64,000 bases of DNA from Laguncularia racemosa (lineage: Eukaryota > Streptophyta > Magnoliopsida > Myrtales > Combretaceae), in NCBI GenBank assembly GCA_037954665.1, contig JBBMOL010000038.1:868001-932000 (forward strand), read 5' to 3'. Position 1 is the stretch's first letter; the number at the start of each line of letters is the position of its first letter. The notes below the pieces were generated by a model, which saw only the letters and a program-made list of their open reading frames with translations, was not told where the DNA came from and searched no databases. This document shows, in pieces, positions 1 through 11,041 of this stretch. Made by a program: the position numbers and the translations under genes.

Positions 1-724
1 CAAAATAAAAATTAATAAAAAATTAATAAAAAATTTATAATAATATAGGTAATTTTGAAAAATAAAAAAATAAATTTTTATCACTTAGAAAATTTTTTAA
101 ATAATAAATCCAAAATTGGATCTTTCCTTAAAATCATTATTTTTTCAAAAAAATCAAATGATTAAGCTTAGGCTTAGATTCTTTCAGAAAAAAAAAAAAT
201 GATAAGAACGTAAACCAAAATTTATTTCATAATTAAAATTTCACAACACATTAAAGTTTTTTCAAGAAAAGCGAACTACAGCTCGTTTGATCTTGAATAG
301 TAAGTACGTGGGCACCCATTTGAGGCAACTCTAAAAAAAAATAAAAAAATTGTTTTCATAGAATAAGTACTCAAAAACACAATAAAAAGCCCAAAAAAAA
401 AAATAAAAGACATTTGGATAAGGTTTAGATTTTGGGAGATAGGGTGGTAACTTTAAGGTTTTAAAAGGTTAGCCTTCGAAAATTAGAAACTCTATTTTCC
501 ATTTCCTCTTTCACAAAAAATGAAACGAGGAAATCTCGCGGACTAGTGGGGCTAAATTTGGATTAATCAGCTCAATTTGGGCCCAATTCAATCTTCCCAA
601 ACCCCTGTTAAGTGGTGGGCTCCAAAATAAAATGAAATTCCTAACTCAAGTCGAGGTCTACATTAGTGAGCATAGAGTTTAGTATAGATCGAATTAGGAA
701 TAAAAAATAAAAAATTAGACCGAC
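1..724 (+). mobile_element. Diverged LTR remnant, Tat/Ogre-like family
   Basis: The reverse complement of this stretch aligns by eye with the first part of the LTR at 24582-26647. Shared blocks include the stretch around 281-330 (matching about 24990-25040), the stretch around 421-560 and the terminus near 713-724, which reads attagaccgaca where the intact LTR reads attagactcgaca. The element therefore lies in plus orientation here and this is the 3' part of an LTR whose start is outside the window. No primer-binding site follows, so it is a 3' LTR or a solo LTR. It is much more diverged than the pair at 24-39 kb and so is an older copy of the same family. Confidence 0.8.
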
Positions 725-859
725 AAGTGGGAAAGAGCATAAAAGAATATATAAGTTTTTGAGCCTTTTTCATAGTATCACCAATTTGATGCCAGGATCA
801 TCATATCCAACTTCAAACCACTATGTTTTTCAAGTATAGAGGATTGAATTTTTTGCTGA

Positions 860-1858
860 ATGAAAATTTAAATATTTGAAGACATAGTCTTTAAAGGGAG
901 ATGTCTATTAGAATGAAACGGAAGTTCAATAAGTATTGGAGTGATTATAGTGTTATCCTTGCACTTGGAGCAATCTTTGACCATCAAATGAAGTTGATTT
1001 TTTGAATTTTCTATTTTAAAAAAACTTGATCCCCTCACTTTTGAAGAGAAGTTGGTTGCATAAAGAACAAGTTATATAACTCTTGGAGAATATGAGAAGA
1101 GTAAAACAGATCATATATCTAGAACTAGAAGCCATCAGGTTGGATAATCTTCTCAGGGACAAGAAACATCTGAAGGTAGTAGTAGTAAAGGAGCAGCAAC
1201 ATATAGAGCTGGGAGGGCTTGGAGATTGATTTTGCTACTTTGGTAGTAAGTTTAGTAATTTTTTATTTTTTAATTATAAATTTTTTTGTATTATATACAG
1301 TAATTAATTAATGTTTTTCCTTAATAAGTAGGAATTCCAATACTGTCAAGAAAGAAGTACAAAGTTGTGGTAAATCTTCTTTAAAAAATATTTATCTAAA
1401 TGAGCTAGTAATTGATATGAACTTCTACTCAGAATTGGATTTTGTTACAACATTGGAAGAGTCAAAGCCAGAGATATCTTGATTTATCTATCATGGCCTC
1501 CAATGTGCTTAGCATTCCAATTATTACTATAGCGTTAGATTTTAACTTTCAGTATCAAACCCGTTTACTTAATAAGTATCACAATTCCATGCTCCCAGCT
1601 AATGTAGAAGCTCTAATTTGTACACGTAATTGGTTACATGGATTTACATGTGAAGTTTAAATTTTTTTTTGTTCCATTGGTAATATTTTCTTTTAACGTA
1701 TTGTTTCAAGCTCAAGCATTTATTATCTAATTTAATTATATGTATAATTTCATGAATTGTAGATCAAGAAGAAGACAATGGGAAATGGGGGAAAGATGGG
1801 ACTACTTCATCAAAGGGAGACTCTAATTTGGTTGTTGATGATGATGATAGTGATGACT
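860..1858 (+). pseudogene. hAT transposase relic (RICESLEEPER-like)
   Basis: Two conserved pieces of a plant hAT transposase are readable. At 901-1020 the frame MKRKFNKYWSDYSVILALGA followed by FDHQMK matches the hAT-like RNase-H-fold segment of RICESLEEPER/DAYSLEEPER-type proteins. At 1442-1660 a 72-residue frame contains WKSQSQRYLDLSIMA, VLSIPI and LLNKY-NSMLPANVEALICTRNWLHGF, the C-terminal hAT dimerisation domain; the usual ASE(S/A)AFS motif is corrupted to LDFNFQYQT. An acidic tail (DDDDSDD) is encoded near 1828-1856. The two pieces are separated by stops, frame changes and AT-rich sequence, so the gene is dead. Function in an intact relative would be cut-and-paste transposition in the nucleus. 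Confidence 0.8.
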
Positions 1859-2239
1859 GATGTGATGATTGATTTGTATACATGATTTTATCTCCTTTAT
1901 TATTATCTTTGTTTTCCTATATAATTAGTGAAAAGTACTTTATGATAATTGCTACATTTGCTTAATTTTCATTTAGGTTGTTTCTTTTCTATTGTATAAG
2001 AATGAGATTTTAAGAGTAAAATACGTATAAATTGAAATAGTATGTTTAACTATTAAGGTTTAAGCTGCATGTATATCTCCTAATTTCTATTTAATAAGAA
2101 TTTTGCAATATATTACTATTAAATTTCCATTAGACTAAATCAATAAAAAATTATTAGCTATCATAAGTTTAACTTTAAAAAATTTAGAATACTAAGAATC
2201 TAGAATTTAGAATACTAAAAATTTTTAAAAAAAAAAAAA

Positions 2240-2359
2240 AAATTGCTGGTGGGTTGGCCAGCTCGCGTGGTGGGGATAGGCTGATTTTTTTAACCCACAA
2301 CCTTTTGCGGCTACTGTGGGTCGGGCAGGCCGACTCATTTGACCCGCATTCCTGGCTCT
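2240..2359 (+). mobile_element. Likely 3' terminal region of the hAT relic
   Basis: GC-rich block with gggtcgggcaggccgactc and tgacccgcattcctggctcta downstream of the dimerisation domain. Subterminal GGGTC/GACCC words and a terminus reading CCTGGCTCTA (TAGAGCCAGG outward) are typical of plant hAT ends. The matching 5' terminus was not found; the LTR remnant at 1-724 lies where it would be expected. The end point is inferred. Confidence 0.5.
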
Positions 2360-5300
2360 AATCATCTATCCTTAACCCCTTTATGTGTTTATATGTATTA
2401 AAAAATATTACCTTCCTTTTATAAGTGACTCCTATATAATTTATGGCGAAATAATAAGTGAAATGATCAAAATTTAGGATTTTGCTTAAATAAAGAATCA
2501 AAATTTAAAGTTATTAAATAAAGAATCAATGTTACATTAAGTAATTCAAACAGAGGATCCTATTAAGGGACTATTACAAATGGTAATAGGTTTTATATTT
2601 GAATCACTTAGTATGTTTATTGAAATAATAACATATCCTTAATTGAACCACTTTAAAATAAGTTAATTTTATTTTAATTACTTAAAATTTAATCATTTAT
2701 TTTAAAACCCCTTAGCATAATATTAATTATTTATTTAATTACTTGAAATTTTAATTCTTTTTTTTAACTTAACCTAAAATGATGATCCCATTGCTTTAAT
2801 TTTCCTTAAATTTTTTCTTCTTTGATTATCTAATGACAATTTTCTCCACACCAAAACTTTTGGGCAAACTAATCTCCACCCCCAATTTTTTTTCTATCTA
2901 CCTTAATGTTTGAAAAAATTTTATCACTTACTCTAATCTTACTTTGTAACAACTGAAATTAAAGAAGTAGAAATGTTATGGATAATGGAGAAATTACTAA
3001 TAATTTAGTCTTTATTTTTTTATGACCCAAAACGGGGAACAAAGCCAACTTTTTTAAAAAAAAAGGGATTATTCTTTTTACAATTTTCCTCTTTTAAAAA
3101 ATGTGTTATAATAAAAGGGCCCCAACATTGGGGTAAACATTCGATCACTATTTCATCGGTATACCCAAATAAAAAGGGAATTTAAAGATGAATACCTATT
3201 TTTTTAATTCCTTTACTAAAGAATTTTTATTAAAGGAAATTTTGGGGCAAAAACAAAAAATTTGGGCAATTTTTAAAGCCAAGGAGTATTGAGGGAAAAG
3301 AACCATTAAATGCTAGAAAAATGTTTTAGTATTTTGAAATGTTTGAAATCACGAGAAAATGATTGATTGGGTTTTTTAAAGTTATTAGTTGCTAACTTTA
3401 CATGCTAAATTAGGCTTGCTTTGTGGGAAATTAAAAAGAAAAAGCTCTAAGACATAAAAATTGTCTTGCTAGATATTTGTTTTTAAAAAAGCATTTCAAT
3501 TTACTATTAATAAAAAAAAAAAAAAAAAAAGGGTTTTATTTCAAAATTAAATAAGGAGGAGGGGAGAGGGAGGAGAGAAGAGAAACAAAAGATTGGAAAA
3601 AGAAAATAATGGATCACAAGGGGGGAAAGAAAAAAGGAAAGGGAAAGGGAGAGAGAAAGAAATAAATTAAAGGGATTTTAGCATAGGAAAGAATTGTATA
3701 AAACACAAAAGTTTAAAAAAAATAAATAAAAATTTTAAGAAACAAAACAAATTTTTATTAAAAGAATTATGTTTTTCATAATTGGAAAAGTTTATCATTT
3801 AAAACCATCCCCTTTATTTTCTAAAATTATAACCTAGTTGGTTTCAAAATGCATTTATGATAAATTATTATATATGTGTACAAATATGCCAAATCAATTG
3901 TTATACTCTAACTAATTAATTCATTTTATTAACATATTGATTTTTTCATGTTGGAATTAGCAGTGACATCAAAACATACATGATCTTGAATTTGTCGAAT
4001 CTTGCTTAGATGGTAAGTTGTAGGTGGGTATTAAATATGATGGGTTTTTTTTTTCCAAATTTTAACAACTTAAAGTTAGGGGATAAGGTAAAAAGTATAA
4101 AACATTTTCTATGGTCTTGTTTTATATTTTTAGAAAAATCAATCTAACCTTTAATCTCCCCATTGATTTATTTTTATTAACGGTGGATATTTAATAGTAA
4201 TCAATGACCCAAGATTTAATATTTGTAAATTAAGGTAAAATTTAAAAACTTAACTAGTCCATTAAAAGGGTAAACGTGACCACAAAAGTTTCCTACAAAA
4301 AACCTTGCATGAAAAACCCCAAAATTTAAATTAAATAAGATCAATGATTTTAAAAAAGAAAATTTGAAGTCGATTAAGAAAGAGTTTAAAATTTTAGGGC
4401 CAAATTTTAAAAAAAAATGACCTTTATGACCTTGAATTCGATTTTACAAAACCCTAGTCTCAAATTAGCTTTAATGACTTCAAAACAAATTCTAAGATCT
4501 TAATTAAGGGGAAATAAAATAAATAAGTGAATATTAGGAGTAAATTTGGGAAAAAGAAAAAAAAAGATTTGGATGTCAATTTTGCAAAATGTCCCTAAGC
4601 TTGTTTTTATCAAGTGATGACTAACTTTTTATTAGAAAAATAAATTTTTGGAGATTGAGATAAATAATTTAAAGCCAAAATGAAATGCACATAAAAAATT
4701 GGGAAAAAGCTAATATGCTAAAGAAAAAATTTAAACACATGGAAATTTTTGGAAATTTTTGCAAAACCCCAATTTGCCCCCCTTTTTTCCCCTTTAAAAC
4801 CCCTTGGGGTTTTTAAAATCCCCTTTAAAACCCCCCAAATTCGGGCCGTGAAAGCCCAAACCCCCATTTCCATTTCACTCTCATCTTCACAAAGAAAAAA
4901 CCTTTAACTATTCCCCAAAAAACGCTAAAACTTAGCTTAACCCTTGATTACCTTTTTAATCTAGTATTTAATTGGTGATGTTTTTTTGCTTGGGCTAGGC
5001 TTAAATCAAGGTAAGAAAACATTGAGGGGGTTCTTAAAAAGCTTGGACAAGCCCCCTTTTAGGGGGGGACATACAAAATTCTTGAGATTTTACTGGGTTT
5101 TTAAAGTATCCCAAAATAAAAAAAAGTTTAAGCCTAATTAGAACGTTTTGAGGGCTAGGGGATAAAATTTGAATTTGGAAACAAAAAATTTTAGGAGCTT
5201 GAAAGGGGGGGGAAAAAGGGAAAAGTTTTAGGGCTAATTTTGGATCTTCTTAAAGGTAACTCATTTACTTTCTCTATCAAAGTGATGTTAAGCAAATATG

Positions 5301-7766
5301 TGGGGAGTGTTTTTTAAGTTATGTGATGTTTTAAAAATTTTTTTGGTAAAAGCCCCTTAATGCCCCCAAACATACATAAAAAGTTTACGATCAATTTTTT
5401 TTTTTGAAAAGTAAAATTAAGTTTTAAAAAGGGGATTAATTGAAAGAGTTAACATGCCAAATTAGATGGGTTTAAAAGCATGTTTTAATTTATTGGATTT
5501 GGGGTTTTTTATGACAAAATTTCAAGGTGAAATGTGTATGTGTGGTGCTACCTAATGAGGATAATTTTTAGTGTTTAAAAAACTGAATTGAACATCGATA
5601 TATGATTAAAATTTAGATTGGGATGATAATTTTATAGGTTGGAAAGTGAAATGGATGATCATTTTTTTGTATGTGAGGGGATATTTGTTAATTTTGAGTA
5701 AATTTTATTTAAATTGGTGAATAAGTAAGGGTTAAATTTAAATAATAAAAAAAGAATTTCCACAAAGTATAGAATAAATTTTAAAGGGGGAAATTTAGGT
5801 TTTTAAAATTTAAAGGGTTATTTGATAACATAAGATTTTGTGAAAGGTTCATTGGTTAAAGGGGAAAATTTGGGTGAGCAAGTGGGAAAGTGAATTTAAT
5901 AAAATTGAATCCCACTCCCTTTTTTTTTTTTTTTTTTGATTTAAAACTAAACATTTGTGCTTGGTTATATTATATTTGAAATTAAAATGCAAATATAATA
6001 TGTTGGGAAAAAAAAGTTTTCATGTTGGTTGGGGTGGGTTTGTTTGGGGGTTCTCCCTTTTTAGAGTGTCTTTTGCCCTCGACCATCCCTGCTTCACACT
6101 TTGGGCTCATTTCTAGATGTTGGGGCCAGTCTTCTCACTCTTTCCTTTTAGGATTTTTTTGAGTCCATCCTTCACTTCAAGAATGCTCTCTTAGCTTAGC
6201 CATGATCCATAAAGTGTTAAAGAGAATCAACTACCTCAACTATTTTTCACCCTTTAACATAGCCATTAATCAAAAAAAGTAGCATCATTTTTTGATTAGT
6301 TTGTTTATGGTAACCCAAACTTGCATTTCAAAGTACACCACCCTTAATGCAAATATCCTACAGATATTTCTCACTACATTCTATATCTAAGTTAATCCCT
6401 TCATCCCCTTGCTCAAAACTTTTGGATCGTGATGCTCTTTTTCCGCTTAAATTCTTAATACCCTCATCATGGGGCTAATGTCTTCCCCCACAAATAAAGA
6501 TTTTTTTGGTTGAATGAGGAACATGATTTTTTAATCAAAGACATTTTAGGGCTGATTTAAATTTTTTAAAAAGTGTCTATTTTTCTTGAATTTTGAGTTA
6601 AGTGATGATTTAAAAATTTAGAAGTGTCTGGGAAAAAAGTGGGTAAAACATAAAAATAAGGGTCAAATTTTTTAAAAAAACTTGGGTTTAAAGGCCCAAT
6701 TAATGCAAGTTACCCCAATCTTTTAAGTTTTTGGGGGTAAACCAAATACCTTTCCCCATGAGTGGCCCATAAGGCTATTTATAAATAAATTTAATCGGGT
6801 TGATCCAGCTTAATTAACCATGTTGGCCCAAATTGAAAAATTTATTTAGTAAATTAAATCTTAACTATACATGATTGGATTTTAAATGAATAAAAGGGGC
6901 CCCAAAACCCAAAAATTTAAACTTGTGTCCATTGCTTCTTTAAAGCTCATCCCCAAAAGGGGGTCTTATTAAGACAAAAAAACTTAATTGAGCCTCAAGC
7001 ACAATAAGGCTTAAAATCAATTAAACCAAAAAAATAAACTAAACTTAGACATGATAAATTAAAGGGCCTTGGGGAAAAATTAAAATAAAAAACCAAATTA
7101 AAAACCCAAAATGGACCTAAATTAAACAGAAGGGGGCTGGGAATTGGTCATATGGATTTAAATTTGGGGGCCAAAGGGGGAAAATTTGGGAAATTAAAAT
7201 AGACAAAAAGCTAATAATATGATCTAAATAAATCAATTGGATTTAATCAAAAAAAAAATTGAGCCAAAAACTTTTTAAAATTAGGCAAAAACAAAAATAA
7301 ATTTGGCCTAGACACTTAATTAGGCCCTTTTTTACACCTATTTGGGAAAAAATTAAAGCAATTAGGCCCAAATTTAAAAATAGAATTACATCAATTGGGG
7401 GGTTAATCAACCAAATTGGGCCCCTAGTGTACCTAATTTTAAAACTAATTTTGGGGATTACTTTTCTTTAGGGGCCAAAACCTTAATTAGGCTTTAATAG
7501 AAGCCACCTCAAAAATAGCCCTAGCCAATAGAGAAACATGATAGGTCAAAGCCTAATGGGTTTAAAATTTAAAAGGGAAATTTAAAAGAAGTAAAACCCA
7601 ATTTTGTACTAAAATTAATAATATAGAGTTATGAAAAAAATTAAAATTAGCCAAATTTAAAAAACCCTAAAAGTAATAAGGACCAATTTAGTTTAAAAAG
7701 TGAATTGGGCTTTCTTACCCCTTTAGTGGGCTTTTAATATTATGAGTCTTAATAGTATAGACCAAA
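2360..7766. other. No gene seen; AT-rich, homopolymer-rich spacer
   Basis: No reading frame above about 60 residues with a recognisable family was seen. From about 3000 on, the sequence consists of runs of A, T, G and C (for example 4741-4860 and 6890-7400) and is probably degraded consensus rather than native sequence. Fragments such as aattaggcccaaatttaaaa suggest old LTR-type repeat DNA underneath, but I could not assign a family. Confidence 0.5.
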
Positions 7767-7771
7767 CATAA
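7767..7771. repeat. Target-site duplication CATAA, left copy
   Basis: CATAA directly precedes the TGATGG start of the LTR at 7772 and is repeated at 14438-14442 directly after the terminal CA of the second LTR. Confidence 0.85.
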
Positions 7772-8580
7772 TGATGGGGATCAGTTTAGATCAAGAGTTC
7801 AAGATCAAAGTCCAATGACCCGTTACATGGTATTGGAGGTCCAATACAAGATCTAGGGCTAAAGGGGAAATGAGAAAAGCTTTGCAAGGTTTAGTGATGG
7901 AGCTACAAGAGAAGGAACCGAGCTTTTTTTTTAAGGGGGAATCCGTACCGGCCCCCCTTCACGCCGTGTATCACGACCGTGTATCTTAACACGGCTTAAC
8001 AGCACGGGGCCCGCGGCACAAAAGGTTTTGTCTAGAATTCTCACAGAAGAATACAAAGGCCCAAAAAGGGCGGGCGTGTATGAAAAAGTTTTTATGTTCT
8101 CTTCATATACACGAGACATACACGGCTTTGGGGACACCGGTCTGTATGCGACCGGGGGTTTTTTCCTTTTCGTCGCATGCCCAGTGGTTTATACACGGCT
8201 CGGAGACACGGCCGTGTATTACACCGTGTACTAGGTATCTTATTATTTCGTTCCGCGTATTTTCCCCTTTAAAAACATTGTACGGGGGAAATATTTAAAA
8301 ACCCCTTTTTTAAAAAAACTAGGGGTTTTCGATTTTTACAGATTTGAATTTCATTTTTGAGGGTTTTCTCTTCTTTGTTCCCTTTTCAAAAGAACTCTTT
8401 CGATTTTCTTCAATCTAAAAGCTTGGGGGAAAATTTATCTTGAAACTTAGGTTCAATCAACAGGTGTGGTTGGGGGCTTGTTTTTCCCTTTACCCCTTGT
8501 TCAAGACAAATTTTTGGGGATCCGGGTTTCAAATTTACGATCTTCGGGTTCTAGGTTTTTTAACCCAGGGGTTTGCATCT
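7772..8580 (+). repeat. 5' LTR of the gypsy element
   Basis: Begins TGATGGGG as does the 3' LTR; the end is placed at gcatct, equivalent to gcatca of the 3' LTR. It is 28 bp longer than its partner, mainly through homopolymer expansion, and lies in the suspected low-quality block. It still carries the paired TACACGG...CCGTGTA modules near 8118 and 8192. Confidence 0.85.
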
Positions 8581-8582
8581 TT

Positions 8583-8596
8583 TGGGGTTTTAGAGC
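8583..8596 (+). other. Primer-binding site (tRNA-iMet type), corrupted
   Basis: Reads TGGGGTTTTAGAGC two bases after the LTR end, against the usual TGGTATCAGAGC complementary to the 3' end of initiator tRNA-Met. The downstream ttcgg and the position support the assignment. Confidence 0.65.
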
Positions 8597-9439
8597 TTCG
8601 GCTTCTTGATTCAAGTAATTCTATTTCCCTTTTTTATTAATTTTCGTTGTCTTCTTTATATAAAAAAAAAATTGTTTTTTTGCGTAGGAAATTTGAGGGG
8701 GTTCGAATTTTGTTACCCGTTCGTTGTTTCATCTGGAAATTCGTAAAAAAAAAAAAGAAATTCGTATAAAAAAAAAAAGGAAAAGAATTTTTGTATTGGG
8801 AAAAAAAAAAAAAAAGGAAAAAAAATTTCAGTAACTGGTATCTATAATTTCCCCGTTCATTCAATTGAAATTCCTTGTGTCCCTATTGGAGTCCTTGTCC
8901 GTTTTTTTTTAATTGACTGTTGAATTGGGAACGTTTGTTAAAAAAATTGGGGTTGCCTTTGTGGATTATATTTAAAAAAATTTTGATTGAGTTCGATCAA
9001 AGAGCCTATAAAAGCGAGTTGAGAGGATCATTTATTTATTGAACGAAAAAACCGTGAATCCAAATCTGTGAGTGTAAACAGGTGAAGGGGAGTGAATTGT
9101 GAGGTTTATTTATTTTTTTTTTGTTTTTATTTCTAAACCTTTTTTTTGCAGGGAAATGTTGGTCAAAATTTCCCACTAGTGGAGAGAAGGGAGGCGTAGA
9201 TAGTAAATTGATGTTTGAGGCATTATTCGGGTGAGATGAGAAAAAAAGGGTGAGTGTTTTAAATGGAGCAAGTCCATGAGAGGCTGGATAAGATGGAGCA
9301 GAGTAGGGAACCGTCAGGGTAAATAATGTTGTGGGGAGAAAAACCAATAGGATTCAAGAGGGGGAGTGAGTATAGAAAAGAAGGAGGATTCTGATTCAGG
9401 GGAATATGGTTTCAAGAGGGAGAGAAGAGATACCCAAAA

Positions 9440-10240
9440 GCGAGATGGCAAAATTTTGGGGAGTATTAAAATGAAGATACCCTTTCCCTTTTAAGGGGAA
9501 AAAACAAAACCAGAGCTGAAAATTTTGGGGGGGGAGAGAAAAGTGGACCATGTATTTGGGTTGCCTTTAAATTTCAGTGAGGAGAAGAAAATAAAGTTAG
9601 CTGCAATTGAATTTTCTTTAAATTTTGCCTGTGTATGGTGGGATCAGCTGGTGGTAATAGGAGGAGGTATGGTGAGAGGCCTGTTACACTTGGAATGAGA
9701 TGAAAACAATTTGCAGAAGAGATTTATCCCTGTCCCCTATTATAGGACTTGCATAGGAAATTCAGGGTTGACACAAGGGGTCCGGGAGTGTAAGGATTAT
9801 TAAAGGAATGGAGATAGCTATGATTAGAGAAACGTGGATGAGGAAGATGGGGCTATTGGCTAATTATAAAGGTTTTTAATCGGGAGATCGCTGATGTAGT
9901 AAACTTACAACAATAGGGGATATTGAGGAATTTTGCATAAGGCGTAAAGGTAGAGAAGCAGTTGAAGTAAAAGGGGGAATTCTAAATCTTGGGCGATTCT
10001 AACTCTTCAGGAAAATCAAATTGGAAGAAGAATACCGTAGACTCAAAACCAAAAGAGGATTGAAGGCCAAGAGTCCAGTTACTTCCTCTAAAGGTAAATC
10101 TGACAAAAACCCAAAAATTCACTAGAACCCGTGATGTTAAATGTTTCAGGGTCGGGGGTTTTGGGACATATTGCATCTCATGTCCAAATAAAAGGGCCCA
10201 TGATCATTGGGATATGGAGTGTGGAGAGTATTAGTTCCAA
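9440..10240 (+). pseudogene. gag remnant of the gypsy element
   Basis: Scattered across three frames are pieces typical of plant gypsy capsid: KIP-FQGK near 9475, KLAAIEF near 9595-9620, WWDQLV near 9637-9656, RFIP and DLHRK near 9715-9760, and NREIADVV near 9880-9905. A zinc-knuckle region lies near 10130-10190, starting KCFR and ending CPNKR, with the middle cysteine and histidine lost. The frame changes every 20-60 bases. Because the same area is rich in inflated homopolymers, sequencing or consensus error is at least as likely as true decay. Limits are approximate. Confidence 0.6.
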
Positions 10241-10379
10241 TGATGATGACATGCACCATTGGAGGATTGTAGTGATGTGGACGTTGAGGGACCCGTGAGT
10301 GGGGAATTGCTAGTTACTAGGCGTGTCCTTAGTACTCAGCTAAGGATGATGGCGAAGGGGTTCAGCGTGAGCATATTTT

Positions 10380-10769
10380 TCACACCCGGTGTCATGTGCA
10401 GAAGAAGGTATGCAGCTTGATCATTGATAGTGGTAGCTGTACTAATGTTGCTAGTACCTTATTGGTGATAAGTTGAGGTTGAAGACTTTGAAGCATCAGA
10501 AACCATACCGGTTACAGTGGTTGAACGAGTGTGGGGAAGTGAAGGTGACCAGGCAGGTTCTTATTTCATTCTCTATTGGGAGCTATCATGATGAGGTGAT
10601 GTGTGATGTAGTTCCCATGCAGGCTAGTCACATATTGTTGGGGCGACCATGGCAGTTCGATAGGAGGGTAATGTATGATGGGTACAAGAACCATTACTCT
10701 TTTGTCTTAAACAAGAGGAATGTGGTTCTAACTCCTCAGAAACCTGGGAGGCTTGTGAGGATCAGGTGA
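10380..10769 (+). pseudogene. Retropepsin (protease) domain of the gypsy element
   Basis: The region encodes the aspartic protease that cleaves the gag-pol polyprotein. The active-site motif IIDSGSCTNVAS is at about 10420-10455, followed after one frame change by a clean 98-residue frame (10473-10769) with LQWLNECGEVKV and the flap/C-terminal motif HILLGRPWQFDRRV. The catalytic D-S/T-G triad is present as DSG. The frame shift near 10463 and the stop at 10767-10769 break it from the RT frame. Confidence 0.8.
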
Positions 10770-11041
10770 GGCTAGCAAAAGAGTTCAGAGAGAAACACTT
10801 GAGTGGACAAGAAAAGAGTGAAAAGAAAGAAAGAGTGAGAGGCATACACTTGTGAGCCAAGAGAGTGAAGAGCTTAACACACTGAGTGGAGAGGGAATGG
10901 CAGGAGAGAGTGTAGTTGCAAGAAAAAGTGAGGTTTAAGAGTGCAATAGTGACAGGAAACAACTACTTGTACTTATGTACAGGATTTGTATTTTACTACT
11001 ACTAACCTTAACTCTTCGTTGCATGTGCGATTGTTTCTCTT
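10770..11041 (+). other. Protease-RT linker, no intact frame
   Basis: Purine-rich (GAGAAA/GAGAGTG-rich) linker between the protease and RT frames of the gypsy element. It ends with a pyrimidine stretch and tttgcag at about 11035-11047, which resembles a 3' splice site, but no matching donor that restores a frame was found, so I do not call an intron. Confidence 0.5.

Larger units (their letters stand above)
3000..10200. other. Suspected low-quality consensus block
   Basis: Homopolymers of all four bases are strongly over-represented and the texture crosses the boundary of the gypsy element at 7772 without change. Where a clean copy exists for comparison (3' LTR at 13657-14437), differing positions here are mostly a base replaced by its neighbour: the primer-binding site TGGTATCAGAGC appears as TGGGGTTTTAGAGC (8583-8596), and the TATA box tataaata (14161-14168) appears as aaatattta. 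Limits are by eye. Gag of the gypsy element falls in this block and is unreadable as one frame. Confidence 0.6.

Noticed and set aside
7772..8580. A separate upstream retrotransposon ending at 7.8-8.6 kb, because pol-like sequence precedes the hairpin modules
   Set aside because: The pol-like codons lie inside the LTR itself (the 3' LTR has them too), and CATAA duplications at 7767 and 14438 show a single element.
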